Source: Cryptomeria japonica (Eukaryota > Streptophyta > Pinopsida > Cupressales > Cupressaceae). From it: a stretch of 64,000 nucleotides of DNA. Shown here one piece after another: positions 23,171 through 34,232 of this stretch (positions within the stretch are counted from its first letter, which is position 1; the number at the start of each line of letters is the position of its first letter). The notes beneath the pieces are model-generated. The model saw only the letters and a list, made by a program, of their open reading frames with translations. It had not been told where the DNA came from and did not search any database. The position numbers and the translations under genes are program-made. The stretch is taken from contig NC_081414.1 of the NCBI RefSeq assembly GCF_030272615.1, forward strand, positions 46,864,501 through 46,928,500, given 5' to 3'.

Positions 23171-23480
23171 TTCAAACATTTTTTTTGTTTGTTTGAAGGT
23201 TTCATATCAAATTCAGATAATCATTTAGGACTAGCCTTTGGTTGAAATCTTTTCAACTGAAACACGATTAAGCGGTATCCATTTTGTCAAAATCATCTAG
23301 GGCATGATCATACTCTCATTTCTCATGCTATTTGTACTCAAGTGAGCTCATCTAGAACCATTCAACCTCACCACACCAAAAACCATTGACTTTCCCAACC
23401 ATTTTTTATAATATATCTCAACATAATACTACAATATATTGTTGGGTGACATCCTCTCATTATTTTGGACTTTTAAAGAA

Positions 23481-23661
23481 GACACGTGTCTGCTCGAGGA
23501 AATGGTGATTGCAAACGACATCTTTAAGCCAGCCTATTGTTACACGTGGACCTGCACAACAAAGTCCATTGGAGGGACCCCTTATATCAATCAAGGGCGT
23601 TTCCAGAATAAGCAACAGTTCAAGTGGAGGGCCGACATGACGTGTCCAGAAAGCTACGTGG
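23481..23661 (+). promoter_or_regulatory. Cluster of four ACGT-core boxes upstream of the AGP gene
   Basis: GACACGTGTC (23481-23490, a perfect palindrome), CACGTG (23543-23548), TGACGTGTC (23638-23646) and TACGTGG (23655-23661) lie 170-350 bases before the start codon. Such G-box and ABRE-like sites bind bZIP or bHLH factors in plants and often give abscisic-acid, stress or light response. A TATA candidate (CTTATATCAA, 23581-23590) lies among them. Regulation is inferred from motifs only. Confidence 0.55.
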
Positions 23662-23828
23662 TACGCACCCCATCTTGAGACCCAGTCACATCTTTGCAAT
23701 ACATAATCCCTTCACCACCCCTTTTCTTACCATCCCACCCCAAATTCCTCTGTTTCAGCTTGTTTCTCAGGAAAGGAAAAGAAAACCCCAAGCTTTGATT
23801 GTTTTCTTGTGCTAGAGAAGAAGAAAAC

Positions 23829-24089
23829 ATGGGCAAATTCAGTGGAGTGGTGATCATTGTCTTTGTATTGGTGATGGTGGGGCATTCTGTTGCACAGGCT
23901 CCATCAAACTCTCCAGTATCAACGCCCAAGACGTCGCCGGTTCAATCCCCGCCGAAGGCAACAACTCCCACCTCTGCCTCAGTTCCACCTTCAACCGGCG
24001 CCACTCCTTCACACGCCTCCACCTTTGCTGTACAAAAAGGGGCCATCTTTGGAGCTCTTTTGCTCGGAGGAGCCGCTTTTCTTGTTTAA
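23829..24089 (+). CDS. Classical short arabinogalactan protein, GPI-anchor type
   Basis: This encodes 86 residues in one exon. Residues 1-22 form a signal peptide (MGKFSGVVIIVFVLVMVGHS then VA), with likely cleavage before QAPS. Residues 23-65 are rich in Pro, Ser, Thr and Ala with spaced AP, SP and TP dipeptides, the usual sites for proline hydroxylation and arabinogalactan attachment. Residues 71-86 (GAIFGALLLGGAAFLV) are a hydrophobic tail typical of GPI-anchor signals. The product would be a cell-surface proteoglycan. I chose the ATG at 23829 rather than 23799 because only it starts directly with the signal peptide. The frame is intact and GC-richer than its surroundings. Four ACGT boxes lie upstream and a polyadenylation signal downstream. 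It is the only convincing host gene here. Confidence 0.88.
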   Translation: MGKFSGVVIIVFVLVMVGHSVAQAPSNSPVSTPKTSPVQSPPKATTPTSASVPPSTGATPSHASTFAVQKGAIFGALLLGGAAFLV

Positions 24090-24311
24090 TCAGCCGCCTA
24101 ATTGTCATCTTTTTTCTCTGCTGCATTTGTTTTTTCATATCTATTGTTTGGCCCGGGACTGGAGCAGCAGTTTCTTCATTAGGAGACTCACTCTATTTAT
24201 TTGATCCGAGGAACAGCTGTACAGGGCATTTGTTGCATTTTAGTATTAGATTGTTTTGTGTAATATTGATAATTAGACATTGTTGTTGTGTGATTTTTAC
24301 TCTTTGATTGT

Positions 24312-24317
24312 AATAAA
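24312..24317 (+). other. Polyadenylation signal AATAAA of the AGP gene
   Basis: A canonical AATAAA lies 223 bases after the stop codon, in a T-rich 3' region (TTGTTTTGTGTAATATTG upstream). The position fits a plant 3' UTR. Confidence 0.6.
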
Positions 24318-24339
24318 ATTCTTTATCCGAAAATTGCTG

Positions 24340-25599
24340 TTCTATATTAAACTAATGTTTTTTCAATTAATTTATGTTCAATTTTTTCCAATTAATTTAT
24401 TTTCAATTTTTTCGATAGTAGTGCCCCCCAATGTAGGCTAGATACCTGGTCGATATATATATTTTAATTAAATTATATTTGCAGTATATTGTAAATGCTC
24501 TAGAGATATTATGGAATATCTGTTACAAATAATAATATTACTGCTTAAATAATAATATTACTGCTTTTTTGTTTCTGATTTTAATTGAGTATTATTTTTT
24601 ATCTCAATGTTTTGAATCACACTATGATTCATCGTAAGGATGAAAGAGAATTTGAGGAGATGTATATGAATCATGGAGTGTGATTTGATGATAAAAATTT
24701 ATACACAATCAAAAGAGAAGCAAAAAAACAATAATCATGGATTGCAAAAATCTTTTTCATTAAATAATATTGCAAAATAACAATATTACTACTTGGATGT
24801 AGAACAAGAAACACAATTTAGATGATAATTTATTAGTTGTGCCAGGTTCTTCTCAATTGTGTATTCATTTAGATTAATTTATAGGTTCAATTGATGTTGA
24901 AAATTTATATGATTATTCTTTGGTTATTTCTACATAAAATAGGTGTTCGACCTATAGATGACCTTAATTTTATCTTTGAAATGCTTATCTTACTTTTTCT
25001 TTTGGACTTTGACAATATTTCTAAAAATAATCACAAAGTTTCAAGAAAATTACAAACAACTTGAAATTGTGATTTTGAAAGTATTTCAATTTTTTAAATT
25101 AGTGATATTTGAAAGATTTAAAAATAGACAACACACTATTAATGCTTGTTTTGCAAAGTCCTATGTCCTTTATGTAAATTGTAAATTGCTTTGTCAAAAT
25201 AATGTTTTATAAATAAATAGGCTTAGCTATGGTATTGTTTGAAGTGTAGATTGAGGTGTACCTTTTTTTACCATACAATATCATATCTTGGCTACAATGT
25301 TGTGTAGAATTATTAATCCATTGTCAATATGTAATTATCAATGCTTTAGATTAGAGTAAACTGTTAAAAACTATTATATTAAACTTGGGATGACAAATAA
25401 GTACATATCTATAATATTATTAACAAGACATCATTTTGAGATATTTCTACATTAAACTAATAACTTAGTATGAGAATTATTATAACATCACCTTTTTAGT
25501 AGTATTATTGTATGAATTCAAAGAAGTTACAAAAGTTGTTAGATAATATATTCAATTCTTTGTCATTAGAATAATGGTAAAAAAATATGTAAAATTGAT
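24340..25599. other. AT-rich intergenic sequence with a partial foldback copy
   Basis: At 24601-24705 a stretch with TGTTTTGAATCACACTATG and ATGAATCATGGAGTGTGATT matches one arm of the foldback element at 19486-19694, with deletions. The remainder is AT-rich with no supported gene. Confidence 0.5.
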
Positions 25600-27445
25600 G
25601 AAGCAAAATTTTAACGCTTCATCTTTATGAAAGTTTTGTGTTTGATAGTTCTTTGGTCCTTATTTGGCCTTTACTTTTTCTCCAATTTATACCTCAAATG
25701 TCTTTGTGCAAGTGGCTAAAAGTCCTTCAAGTGTTTGGAGTAAATTGGGGCTTTTATAGTGATATGGAACTCATTTATCAAAGGTTCCATCTCTAAGTGG
25801 AACTATTCCATTAGGAGTTTATGGTTGTTTAGGTGATCTTTGAACAAATTTTCTTATTGTAAACTTTTTATTGTTTACTATTTGTAGTAAAGGTCTATAT
25901 TTCTTGTCTTGTAATAAATATGATAGTCCCTAAGAATGATCCAAAGTTCCAATATGAGTGTTCTAGTATCTTAAGAATAAATCAGAGAATTCATTTATTT
26001 TGAGAAGAAAATGAACCTGTGATAAGTTATCCATTCTAGGTGAACCTTAACTAAGAAAGAATGGGGAGGAATTAATGATAAAGAAGTGAAGAAGAGATCA
26101 TAAGAATAACAAGTTCTAAGAGATTTCATGATTAATTATTTTCTATTTGAGAAAAGAGAGCTTAGGTGGTGATACCCATGAATATTTCTTGTTGTTTGAG
26201 AAAGAGAAGAGTGGGTTGTTGAGTTGATTTAATTTATCAATCATTTAAAGAAATAAGAATCTTAAATCCAAACCTTAATCTTGTGATGAAAGAAAAATAA
26301 TCAAAGCTATGTAATGATGTCTTGTCTTGGGAAGATGGAAGAATGAGATGAGATAAAAAATAAAAAAAAAAGTACCATGAGTTTCTTTAATAAATTGTTA
26401 GGAAGTCTTGTAACAGTTGTGTTTGGCTATCAAGAGAGCTACTAAGTTTTGTTGCTTATGCTAATAGGTGGTGTGCATAAGTAAACTTATGAGGGCATTA
26501 ACCTAAGAGAGGACATCATTGTGTGCATTGTTAAACATGCCAAATGTTCCAAATCATGTAGTTCCTCAAGTCTATAAATCTTATTTTGAAATATGAATAT
26601 GAATATGTTACTGCGTCATTTATTCCTCATGATAAGAGTGAGTCATCCTTTAAGATTTTCAGTTGGAGTCCTAATCTTCTTGTGATACCTCGGTTCAAGT
26701 CCTTAGTATGTCTATAAATCCTTTTTCAATCATAAAAGTCAAGTTTAGATAATTGGTTGAACTCTATGAACACGTTGAACCATTTTGAATCGGGTTCAAC
26801 AGGTTCATTTAGGTTCCATAGGTTCCTAGGTGTTTAGGGAGGTTTTTCATACTAATATTTTCTCCTAAGTGTCTTGTAGTGGCTCTTTAAAAGTTTCTTG
26901 TTCGGTGATATGTTACTTTATTTATCTCCGGGTTTTGAACTCATTGAACTAAGTTCAAGAGGTTCAAACATGTTCAACATGTTCAATATAGCACAAGTGG
27001 TCAGCAACTTGATATTATTTGTTTTCTCAGCAAAATTCTCCTTGAGCACGACGTACATCTTGAACTACTTGAATGCCCATGAAGTTTGTTCAGGATGTTC
27101 ATATGTGTTCGAAGTTGGTGGGTCCCGTGGGTTTTAATGATTTGATGGTGCATTCATTGCCAAATATGAGGAGGCAGAACCATGTCTTAAGTGATTTCAA
27201 TCCTTGGTTTTTCGAAGTAAATAGTCATCTCGGGAACTGGCGGTTACTTCAAAAATGCTGCCATGCATTCAATGCATGCGTGCGATGTCTAATCCACAAA
27301 CTCAACACACTTGAACTGAAAATTGGAATTATTGCATTCAATGTTTCCATATCATTGCCTTCACTAATAAGGTATGAAGGATTGTTAGTGCTTCGAATTT
27401 GTTCCTCGTTGTTGTGTCTTTGTTTTTCCTGGATAGGAGTCTTGT
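25600..27445 (+). other. Non-coding upstream region with repeated GTTCAA motifs
   Basis: No domain is recognisable. TCTATAAATC occurs twice (near 26572 and 26711), each a possible TATA box. From 26755 to 27110 GTTCAA and TTGAAC motifs are dense. This could be an old LTR or leader of the element that carries the frame at 27446, but I see no repeat partner. Confidence 0.3.
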
Positions 27446-28950
27446 TTGCTACTAGCCGTCATCCGGTTGTTCAACTGTGAAGGTAAGGATAACAAGTCAC
27501 CCCAGCTTAGGCATAGGTCTAATTCAACTTTGGATTTTTATACTCCTCGGCATACCCGGTCCCGAAGTGCCGCTCAAAGAAAGATGGATCAAGCAAAGGA
27601 TACAAGCGTGAAAGATACCATTCTCGATGCCCAGATATTTGAAATTGAAGACTTGGACGACGATGTTGCTAGTACCCTGGATTCTCATAGGGTGACTGTG
27701 GCTATGACGCCACCTTCCAAGATGATTGAAGGAACCACTGGTTCCAGTGCAACTCCTAAGTGGTTGACCACCTTGGTGAACAAAAAATGGAGTTTTCTTC
27801 CCGTGACTATTCCGATTCAAGAAATGGTCGTTAAATACACAGAGAAGAATCCAAAGCCGAAAAGGTTCAAGACTGTCGCTCGCCTGGACAATGATGAGGG
27901 AACTGGAAAATGGGTTGCTGAAATCGCCTCGTATAAACCCAAGGATGAAAACAAGGAGGCTAGCCCTGATGATTTCGAGATCACAAAGGTGGAATTGGGA
28001 AACATGAGTAGAGACATAGACAATCATTTCTTCCAGGTATCGGCAAAGAAAATGCTCACTAGGAGAAGGATGGGCGAGAAAAGAGAGAACTAAAGCGACA
28101 CATAAACATTCTGGCCCAGTTCATCAATAGTATTGGTTGCCTTGGGGCACTCCCAATATCTCATGCTACAGAGAACTTCGACCCAACTTTTTCGAAATAT
28201 AAAAAGCTAATGAGCCAAGTTCAATGGGCCAAGAGTATTGCTGAAGCTGTGGAGAAATGGATTGAGGGAATAATCAATGACAGTGAGAAGTACATTACCG
28301 ACTCCCAGAGGCTATGCGATGAAATATAGGGCCTTATTGCCAAAGTTCAAAATCATCTTGTGTCGTGGGAGAAGGAGGAGCACAAATGGCAGAATATCTT
28401 GCCTTTGTTTGCCAAAATAGAAGAATATGGAGCTACCAGGTTTTTGATAGAACACTCAATCAAGCTAGTGGCAGATGAATGTTAGCTTTTTGCGCTGAAG
28501 AAAACCATAATGTGGTGTGTGCTTACCTTCAAGTCTATGATCACCGATGCAAAGACCTCTGTTTACAAACTCCAAGATCTCCAGTGCAGCATAGTTAATG
28601 ATAACAAGGTGGTTAACCCTGACCATGATTGGCAGTTGGGAATTTGCGGGTTGAGCACATAGGATGCAATCAAGTCTTTCCGGATGAACATGGAGAAGAT
28701 CAAGGCCAAGGGTAATTTCACTCTGGAAGATATAACCAGGGTGGCTAGGATTGAGTCTATGACTTTCATTAGAAATGATCAATTGCCAAAACATTTTGAA
28801 AAGATGGTGAAGCACTGGTGGAATAAGGAGGTGGCGAAAGCAAAGCTCAATGTGATGAAAGTTCCGAACCAATCCATTGTTCAAGAACTCACAACCGCTC
28901 ATGACACCCGCAAAAGTGGAGAGGATGATGATGATGGAAAAGTGGCATAA
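27446..28950 (+). pseudogene. Unrecognised broken reading frame, about 500 codons
   Basis: One frame runs to 28093 (first ATG 27584, MDQAKDTSVKD). A single-base frame change near 28050-28090 then continues coding to TAA at 28948-28950 (ending EDDDDGKVA). Three TAG codons interrupt the second part (about 28327, 28483 and 28660). The product is hydrophilic, with an arginine-rich start (RHTRSRSAAQRK), an acidic patch (EIEDLDDDV), KWLTTLVNKKWSFLP, and a helical C-terminal half with many Trp and Lys. I recognise no domain. Base composition is clearly richer in G and C than the flanks. It may be a gag-like product of an undescribed element or a decayed host gene. Confidence 0.5.
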
Positions 28951-30978
28951 TGCATTGATTCAGGCTCTATTCCCTTTATTCTTGTAATTTCTCATGGTTA
29001 TGCAAAGACTTCAGGACATCTGTCCCAAAATACTTCTTGTTGGTTTCATAACTATTTACGAGGGAGGTCGAGTTTTTAGGGAGACCTCCCCTATTCCAAA
29101 ACTATAAATTAAGGAAAGATAGATAGTATAGGGGTTTAGATTTTGTGACCAATTTTTTTTTTTTTTTTCTCTGTTTTGTAGAAGGAAGAATCAGACTGCT
29201 AAATCTGGAATGGAAAAGATTTATACATGTATTTTCGTGCCTTTGTTGCATAAGAATATATATATAGAATGATCATACTGTTCTTGGGAGAAGGAAAATC
29301 TATGTGTTTTGAATCTATGTAGATACATGTCTTTGCATATGTTTATCTAACCAAATAATAGTAAGGATCTTTCCATTACAGAAAATTATTATTCTTCTGA
29401 TATTCCTTCCTTTGAGTGTTTGTTTACTTCTAGAAAAGATTCATGTTTGAGGACAGATTTAGTTTCTTAAATCTGTTCATTCTTTATTAAACCTATGGAA
29501 ATGGTGTACTGAACTTTGTTTCAATTGCTGTCATCTCATATATTGAAAAGATAGGAAAAATTGCTTTCTTCTTTTTAGGAAACATGTGTGAAATGTCGGC
29601 CTCTCATCCAAGAATGAAGTAGGCAGCCTTACATGCTTTCGGGTTAAAAGCTACTATTCAAATTAAATAGTTTAAAGCATTCCTTGAAAAACTGAGATAT
29701 GGAGTTGTACCTATGAAAAATTCAGAGGGAAGTGATTTATACAACACTTACCCAATTGTTTAGTGAAACACTTGTCCTTAAAATAAGGCGACAGAGTTCA
29801 AAATTGATCATTTTAAAAAAGGGACAAATCTATTCACTAACAGAATACAAGTGTTTATTGTTAGTGGTAAATGGATTGTGAGATAATATTTTAATTTAAT
29901 ACACTTTGTAAGTCTTGATCTTCATAGATTTATTTATTTATTTGTTGATCAGTGAAAGTTAAGCTTTCGACTAGAGTTGTGAACCAGTGAGGCCACATTT
30001 TTGAGTGACCTCATCCTCAAATGTTGTAAGATGATCTTGATCTTCATAGATTCTTAAATTTACTAAATTGATTACAATTTGTAGCATGCACATTTGAGAT
30101 TATGCGGCAACTTATTTTTTTATTAGCTAAATAAATTCCATTTATGAACTATCAAGACTGACACATTTTCAAATTCATTTGTTTATTGGAATTTCTTCAC
30201 GAAGTCTTAATGATAGTTAAAAAAAATTACATTTTTACATTCTGACGAATATAATCCTAAGAGATATATAGTGTGTGTGTGGTGGTATAAGTTAAAATTT
30301 TCTTTTGTATAGTAAAGGCCCAATTGCTAAAGCTATAAACTATAGCATATACATATTCATATAGATTCGTAATTATCATTTGTTGATCTTGAAATGGTAC
30401 CAAGTGTGGTCATCTCATGTTCATATGAAAACAATACCTAGATAAACACATCCATAATTAGGTTTCTTTTGTGCATTACATTGGTTTTTTTCTTTCATTT
30501 TTTAAACTTTAATACAAGACTTTTTTGAGTTATGAATTTCAATATATCCATGTTACAATGTTGATTCAAACAACATTAAGTTAGTTGATTCTTAAGATGA
30601 TGACAATAATAATTAACAACAATGAAGTTCAACAATCCACAAATACCAATCATAAACAAAGGATAGTAAAAAATTAGGTAAGTGTTTAAATTATTGTAAA
30701 TGTTAAGACTACAATTTATTTGATTGTAAATAAAAGGCTTGATTTTATTGAGTCTTTATAATGAGTCCTTCCCTCTGAGAAGGGGCACCAACTTCAACAC
30801 CAAATGATGGTAGTTGACCAAACAAAAAATGATAGTGTCATATAAACATTTCCAAAAGGTTTCTCATGTGCTCATCATGTAACTTAAATTTTCTTAAATT
30901 ATTAATAATTTTAAAACTATTGATCCCTGATAAGGCTTTCACCTTAAGGGTGGGGTAGCTGAGAAGTTTCACGAGTGT
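28951..30978. other. AT-rich intergenic sequence
   Basis: I see no supported gene. A T run at about 29153-29170 followed by TCTCTGTTTTGTAG resembles a 3' splice site, but no exon follows. Two near-identical ATCTTGATCTTCATAGATT-type stretches occur near 29916 and 30034. Confidence 0.4.
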
Positions 30979-30983
30979 GGTAT

Positions 30984-31747
30984 TGCTAGCAAATGTACAC
31001 TCCAATGAGAAATTGTAGGTGATTGAAGGTATTGTCATTGATGGCAACCTTACAATCCTATGGCACCGGCACAAGCACAAACACAGGCAAATGCACAAGC
31101 ATTGACAACGGCAGTGACAAAGATGTTTACCGGCACCCCAGCCGATAGGATTTTGTTTATTATATTTTGTATTTAATTGTAAAATCTTTTTGTAAATCCG
31201 AGAAGGCAAATTGTAATAGGACTCATATAAGTATGAGATCTTGTAAATCATTTGTATGAGCATAGATGGAATGTAATAGGCAGATGCAAATATTAAGGCA
31301 GATTTTGGAATAAGGTTTATGGAAGTTGTATGAGCTTAAACCGGTACTGAACCTGGCATAGAAAATGTTGAATTGAAGCAGTACATGATATTGGATTTAC
31401 ATAATCCATTTTTGTAAGTCAGTGAGACTTCCCTTTTTGTATTTGAGTAGTGAGCCTTCCTGCATGTGCAGGCACCACATTTGTAAGTAATATTCACTTA
31501 TTGGCCAGTGAGCAAATATTGTGGGTCACAAATCCCATGAGGTTTTTCCCACACTGGGTTTCCTCGTTAAAAATATTGTGTTACGGTGTGCTTTCTATGT
31601 TGTGGTTATTGATCTTATTTACTACATTATTTTTGGTTTACTGGTACATTGTTTTGGCATGCAATTCATTTAATAAGTTTAGAAAATCCATTAACCGGTT
31701 AGATACAGATTCACCCCCCCCTCTCAGTATCTTTGGGAATCCTAACA
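30984..31747 (+). repeat. Element C 5' LTR (764 bp)
   Basis: It starts TGCTAGCAAATG, a decayed version of TGTTGGAAAATT in the 3' copy, and ends ATCCTAACA. TATAAG (31226-31231) is a likely promoter box. A CA-rich stretch with repeated GGCACAAGCACA-type units lies at 31061-31120. The TTGTCATTGATGGCAA motif is at 31032-31047. Confidence 0.9.
31701..31732 (+). promoter_or_regulatory. C-rich-loop hairpin near the LTR end, element C
   Basis: AGATACAGA (31701-31709) and TCAGTATCT (31724-31732) pair with one mismatch around TTCACCCCCCCCTC. The 3' LTR copy has AGATACTGA (42262-42270) and TTAGTATCT (42285-42293), which pairs fully if one G-U pair is allowed. The hairpin ends 15 bases before the LTR end. 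Confidence 0.6.
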
Positions 31748-31749
31748 AT

Positions 31750-31760
31750 TGGTATCAAAG
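31750..31760 (+). other. Element C primer-binding site
   Basis: TGGTATCAAAG lies two bases after the LTR and is one transition from the TGGTATCAGAG used by the other elements, again initiator tRNA-Met. Confidence 0.88.
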
Positions 31761-31818
31761 CCTGGTCCTCTATTTTCAAAAGCCTAACAACTTGAGGAAG
31801 ATTCTGACACCAGTACAA

Positions 31819-32859
31819 ATAGAAAACCTGAGAAAGCAATTGGAAACAACTCTTGCATATTATGATGCAGAAAAGTTGAAAAATCTGAAACTTGAAGATG
31901 ATCTGAGGGCTGCACAGGAAATCATTCAAGGACTTCAAGAAAATCTCACTACTTCTAGGAACAAAAGAAGAGAACTTCATGAGAAGATACAAAGTGATGA
32001 TGATGAAAAAGAAACTCTTAATGATCTTGTAAGAAAGATGAAGCAGGAAAACATGGCCTTGAGGAATGAGATGCAAGATATGACTATGAGGTTTTGTAAA
32101 GACATTGAAGACCGAAAGAAAAATGAAGATGACTTGGCTAGGAGAATCAATGATATTGGAAATGAAAATCTAAGACTCAGTCATGAAAATGATATGTTGA
32201 AGGCAGATATAATTCACTTGGAGCATGATAAGACTGAACTCACGAGGCAGAAAGATGAAATCTAGATGGAGGTAGTGGTTCCAAGGACATTTTGAGTTAC
32301 AAAGATGGGATATGAGGCTGATGAGAATATAATAGAAACTTATGCAAAAGTACTTCTAGCAACCTCCAGAGAACCAACAGAAAAAGTATTTGGAAATGCA
32401 GAAACAATTGAAAGAAACATTCAGTCATAGAAAAGAATAAAGAAAACTGAACAATTAGTTAGAAAAGGAACAAGGCAGGGAAAAGCAATCAAGGAAGACA
32501 TATTGAATAAAATTGGTATTAAGGAGAGCGACTTGGAAGGATTACAACCGAAAACACATCTTTCACCGGTTTCTACCTCCTCTGACAGTGAAATACCGAC
32601 AGAGTTCAAAAGGGTAGAAAGAAAAAGAAAACCCTCACCAGTACCCTCTTCTACACCCAAGAGAACAAGATAGAAACAATAGGCAGTTAGGCCTCTGACA
32701 AAGAAGATGACTCCAAGAAAGAAGAAAGTAAAACAAGTTATCCCTCCACTTGACAATCTTTTACATGAAATAACTGAAGATGGTAACTTATCAAATATTA
32801 GAAAGTTGTATAACATATTTTCAAATGAAGGAAAAGAAAGCATAGAAAATAGTGTTATC
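31819..32859 (+). pseudogene. Element C coiled-coil protein, N-terminal part
   Basis: The frame is open from before the LTR end, but the likely start codon is ATA at 31819, where the relative at 63072 has ATG. Residues 1-150 form a long heptad-rich coiled coil (ENLRKQLETTLAYYDAEK, then NDLVRKMKQENMALRNEMQD and NDIGNENLRLSHENDMLKAD). After a TAG at 32263-32265 the frame continues through Lys/Ser/Pro-rich sequence (KRVERKRKPSPVPSSTPKRT) with more TAG codons. It is cut by copia B at 32860 and resumes in register at 39471. No zinc knuckle is present, unlike the relative. The role may be gag-like, by position. Confidence 0.7.
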
Positions 32860-33914
32860 TGTTAGGTCCCAGAGACAACTGAGAGGGGGGGGGGGGTGAA
32901 TCAGTTGTCCAATAAATTCAAACCAAAAACAACTTAACCAACTTAATTATTAATACCGGTAAACTAGTTCAATATGCCGGTAGATAGTTTTAACAGATAA
33001 TTGCTATACTGGTAAGGATTAGTGCATGAAACACAAAGACAAAGTCATCCACAACACAACACCAATATTTGTACGTGAAAACCCTGTAAGGGGGAAAACC
33101 ACGGTGGGAAACCTTACCCACAATTAGATGATACTACTCTAGATAGTAAGTGTACATAAATGGGGTCTACACATATAGAAAGGCCAAGCGCCTAGAGCTC
33201 ACTGCTTAATCACAAAATGGGAGTCACACTAACTACAATTGGATGGTTAAATCTAATAAGAATGTACTACACAAAATAGCATCTTCATATGCTAGATTCA
33301 GTACCGGTGTAGTTTTGATTGTCTTCACAAAAACCCTCCTTCAATCTTCAAATGATGTTTGTGTGTATAGGTCTACTTATTCTCGCATATACCTTCACAC
33401 AATCCTTTTTCGCATTTCTTATATGATCTTACAAATAAGATCTTACATTTCTACCATAACCTAAGACCAATTTTAGTAGGTCGACTCTACAAGATATTTA
33501 CAATAAAAGCATTTTACAAACAAAACAATATCCGATACAATAACCGATTGAACATGTTGGCTTAATGTATTTACAACAATAATTAATTATCTCCAAAGCA
33601 TGCCATGTTGATCTGGTAAAGATAAACCTGCCAGTGTATACCCTGGACTTATTTGCCAGTAATGGCACATATGCAAATGTGAATATACCAATAACCAATT
33701 CTCCAAAATAAGATGTCAAAATGATGTTTTCGACATTACCAAATGTTTTCCATGCCATTTCAAGTGCCGGTGATCATTATATCCTGCCAGTGTACCATAT
33801 ACCGGTGACTGTGCAAAAGTCACTTGCTTGCCGGTGAATGTTGTTGGATCTCCAAATTGCTAGAGTTTTAGTAGGTGTTGACATCAATGACAAAACCATA
33901 CCAAAATACCAACA
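32860..33914 (-). repeat. Copia B 3' LTR (1055 bp)
   Basis: In element sense it starts TGTTGGTATTTTGG and ends GGACCTAACA. It carries the hairpin (arms 32874-32882 and 32901-32909) and the TGACATCAATGACAA motif at 33879-33893. Confidence 0.93.
32874..32909 (-). promoter_or_regulatory. C-rich-loop hairpin near the LTR end, copia B
   Basis: GACAACTGA (32874-32882) and TCAGTTGTC (32901-32909) are perfect 9-base arms around an 18-base loop that is C-rich in element sense. The other LTR has the same hairpin at 38428-38459 with one mismatch and a shorter run. It ends 14 bases before the LTR end. Confidence 0.65.
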
Positions 33915-33926
33915 ATCTCCCCCTTT
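33915..33926 (-). other. Copia B polypurine tract
   Basis: In element sense AAAGGGGGAGAT abuts the TGTTGG start of the 3' LTR, identical to copia A and C. Confidence 0.92.
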
Positions 33927-34232
33927 GGCATTGATGGCAACACAAGATGGAAAAACCATCAAAGTGCCAAAAATAGAAATGCCAAATACCAAAAACCAAC
34001 AATCTCTGAAATCAAAATACAGAGAGTAATAATCTCTCTCAAACAACAATCTCTCCCCCTAGGAGCAACATGTGTTTTCCTTGTGTTTTTCCATACCAAT
34101 CTCTCCCCCTTTGACATCAAATGCCAAAGTTCTTACCAAGCCAAGTTCATATACAAAATACCAATCAATTTAGTATACCAACTACTCCCCCTGAGAGTTA
34201 GCTTCCCATCAAAGCTACCTCTCATCAACTTC

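Noticed and set aside
23890-24204. Arg/Pro-rich frame overlapping the AGP gene, and its antisense counterpart
   Set aside because: The AGP frame has signal peptide, glycomodules and GPI tail; the others are out-of-frame shadows.
27524-28027. 167-codon minus-strand frame
   Set aside because: It is the antisense shadow of the frame at 27446-28093, which has better composition and continuity.
29150-29185. T run followed by TTTTGTAG, like a 3' splice site
   Set aside because: No exon-like frame follows and no matching donor could be supported.
31450-31818. Frame start inside the element C LTR, reading through the primer site
   Set aside because: The relative C2 starts at an ATG after the primer site (63072); the upstream part is LTR and merely lacks stops.
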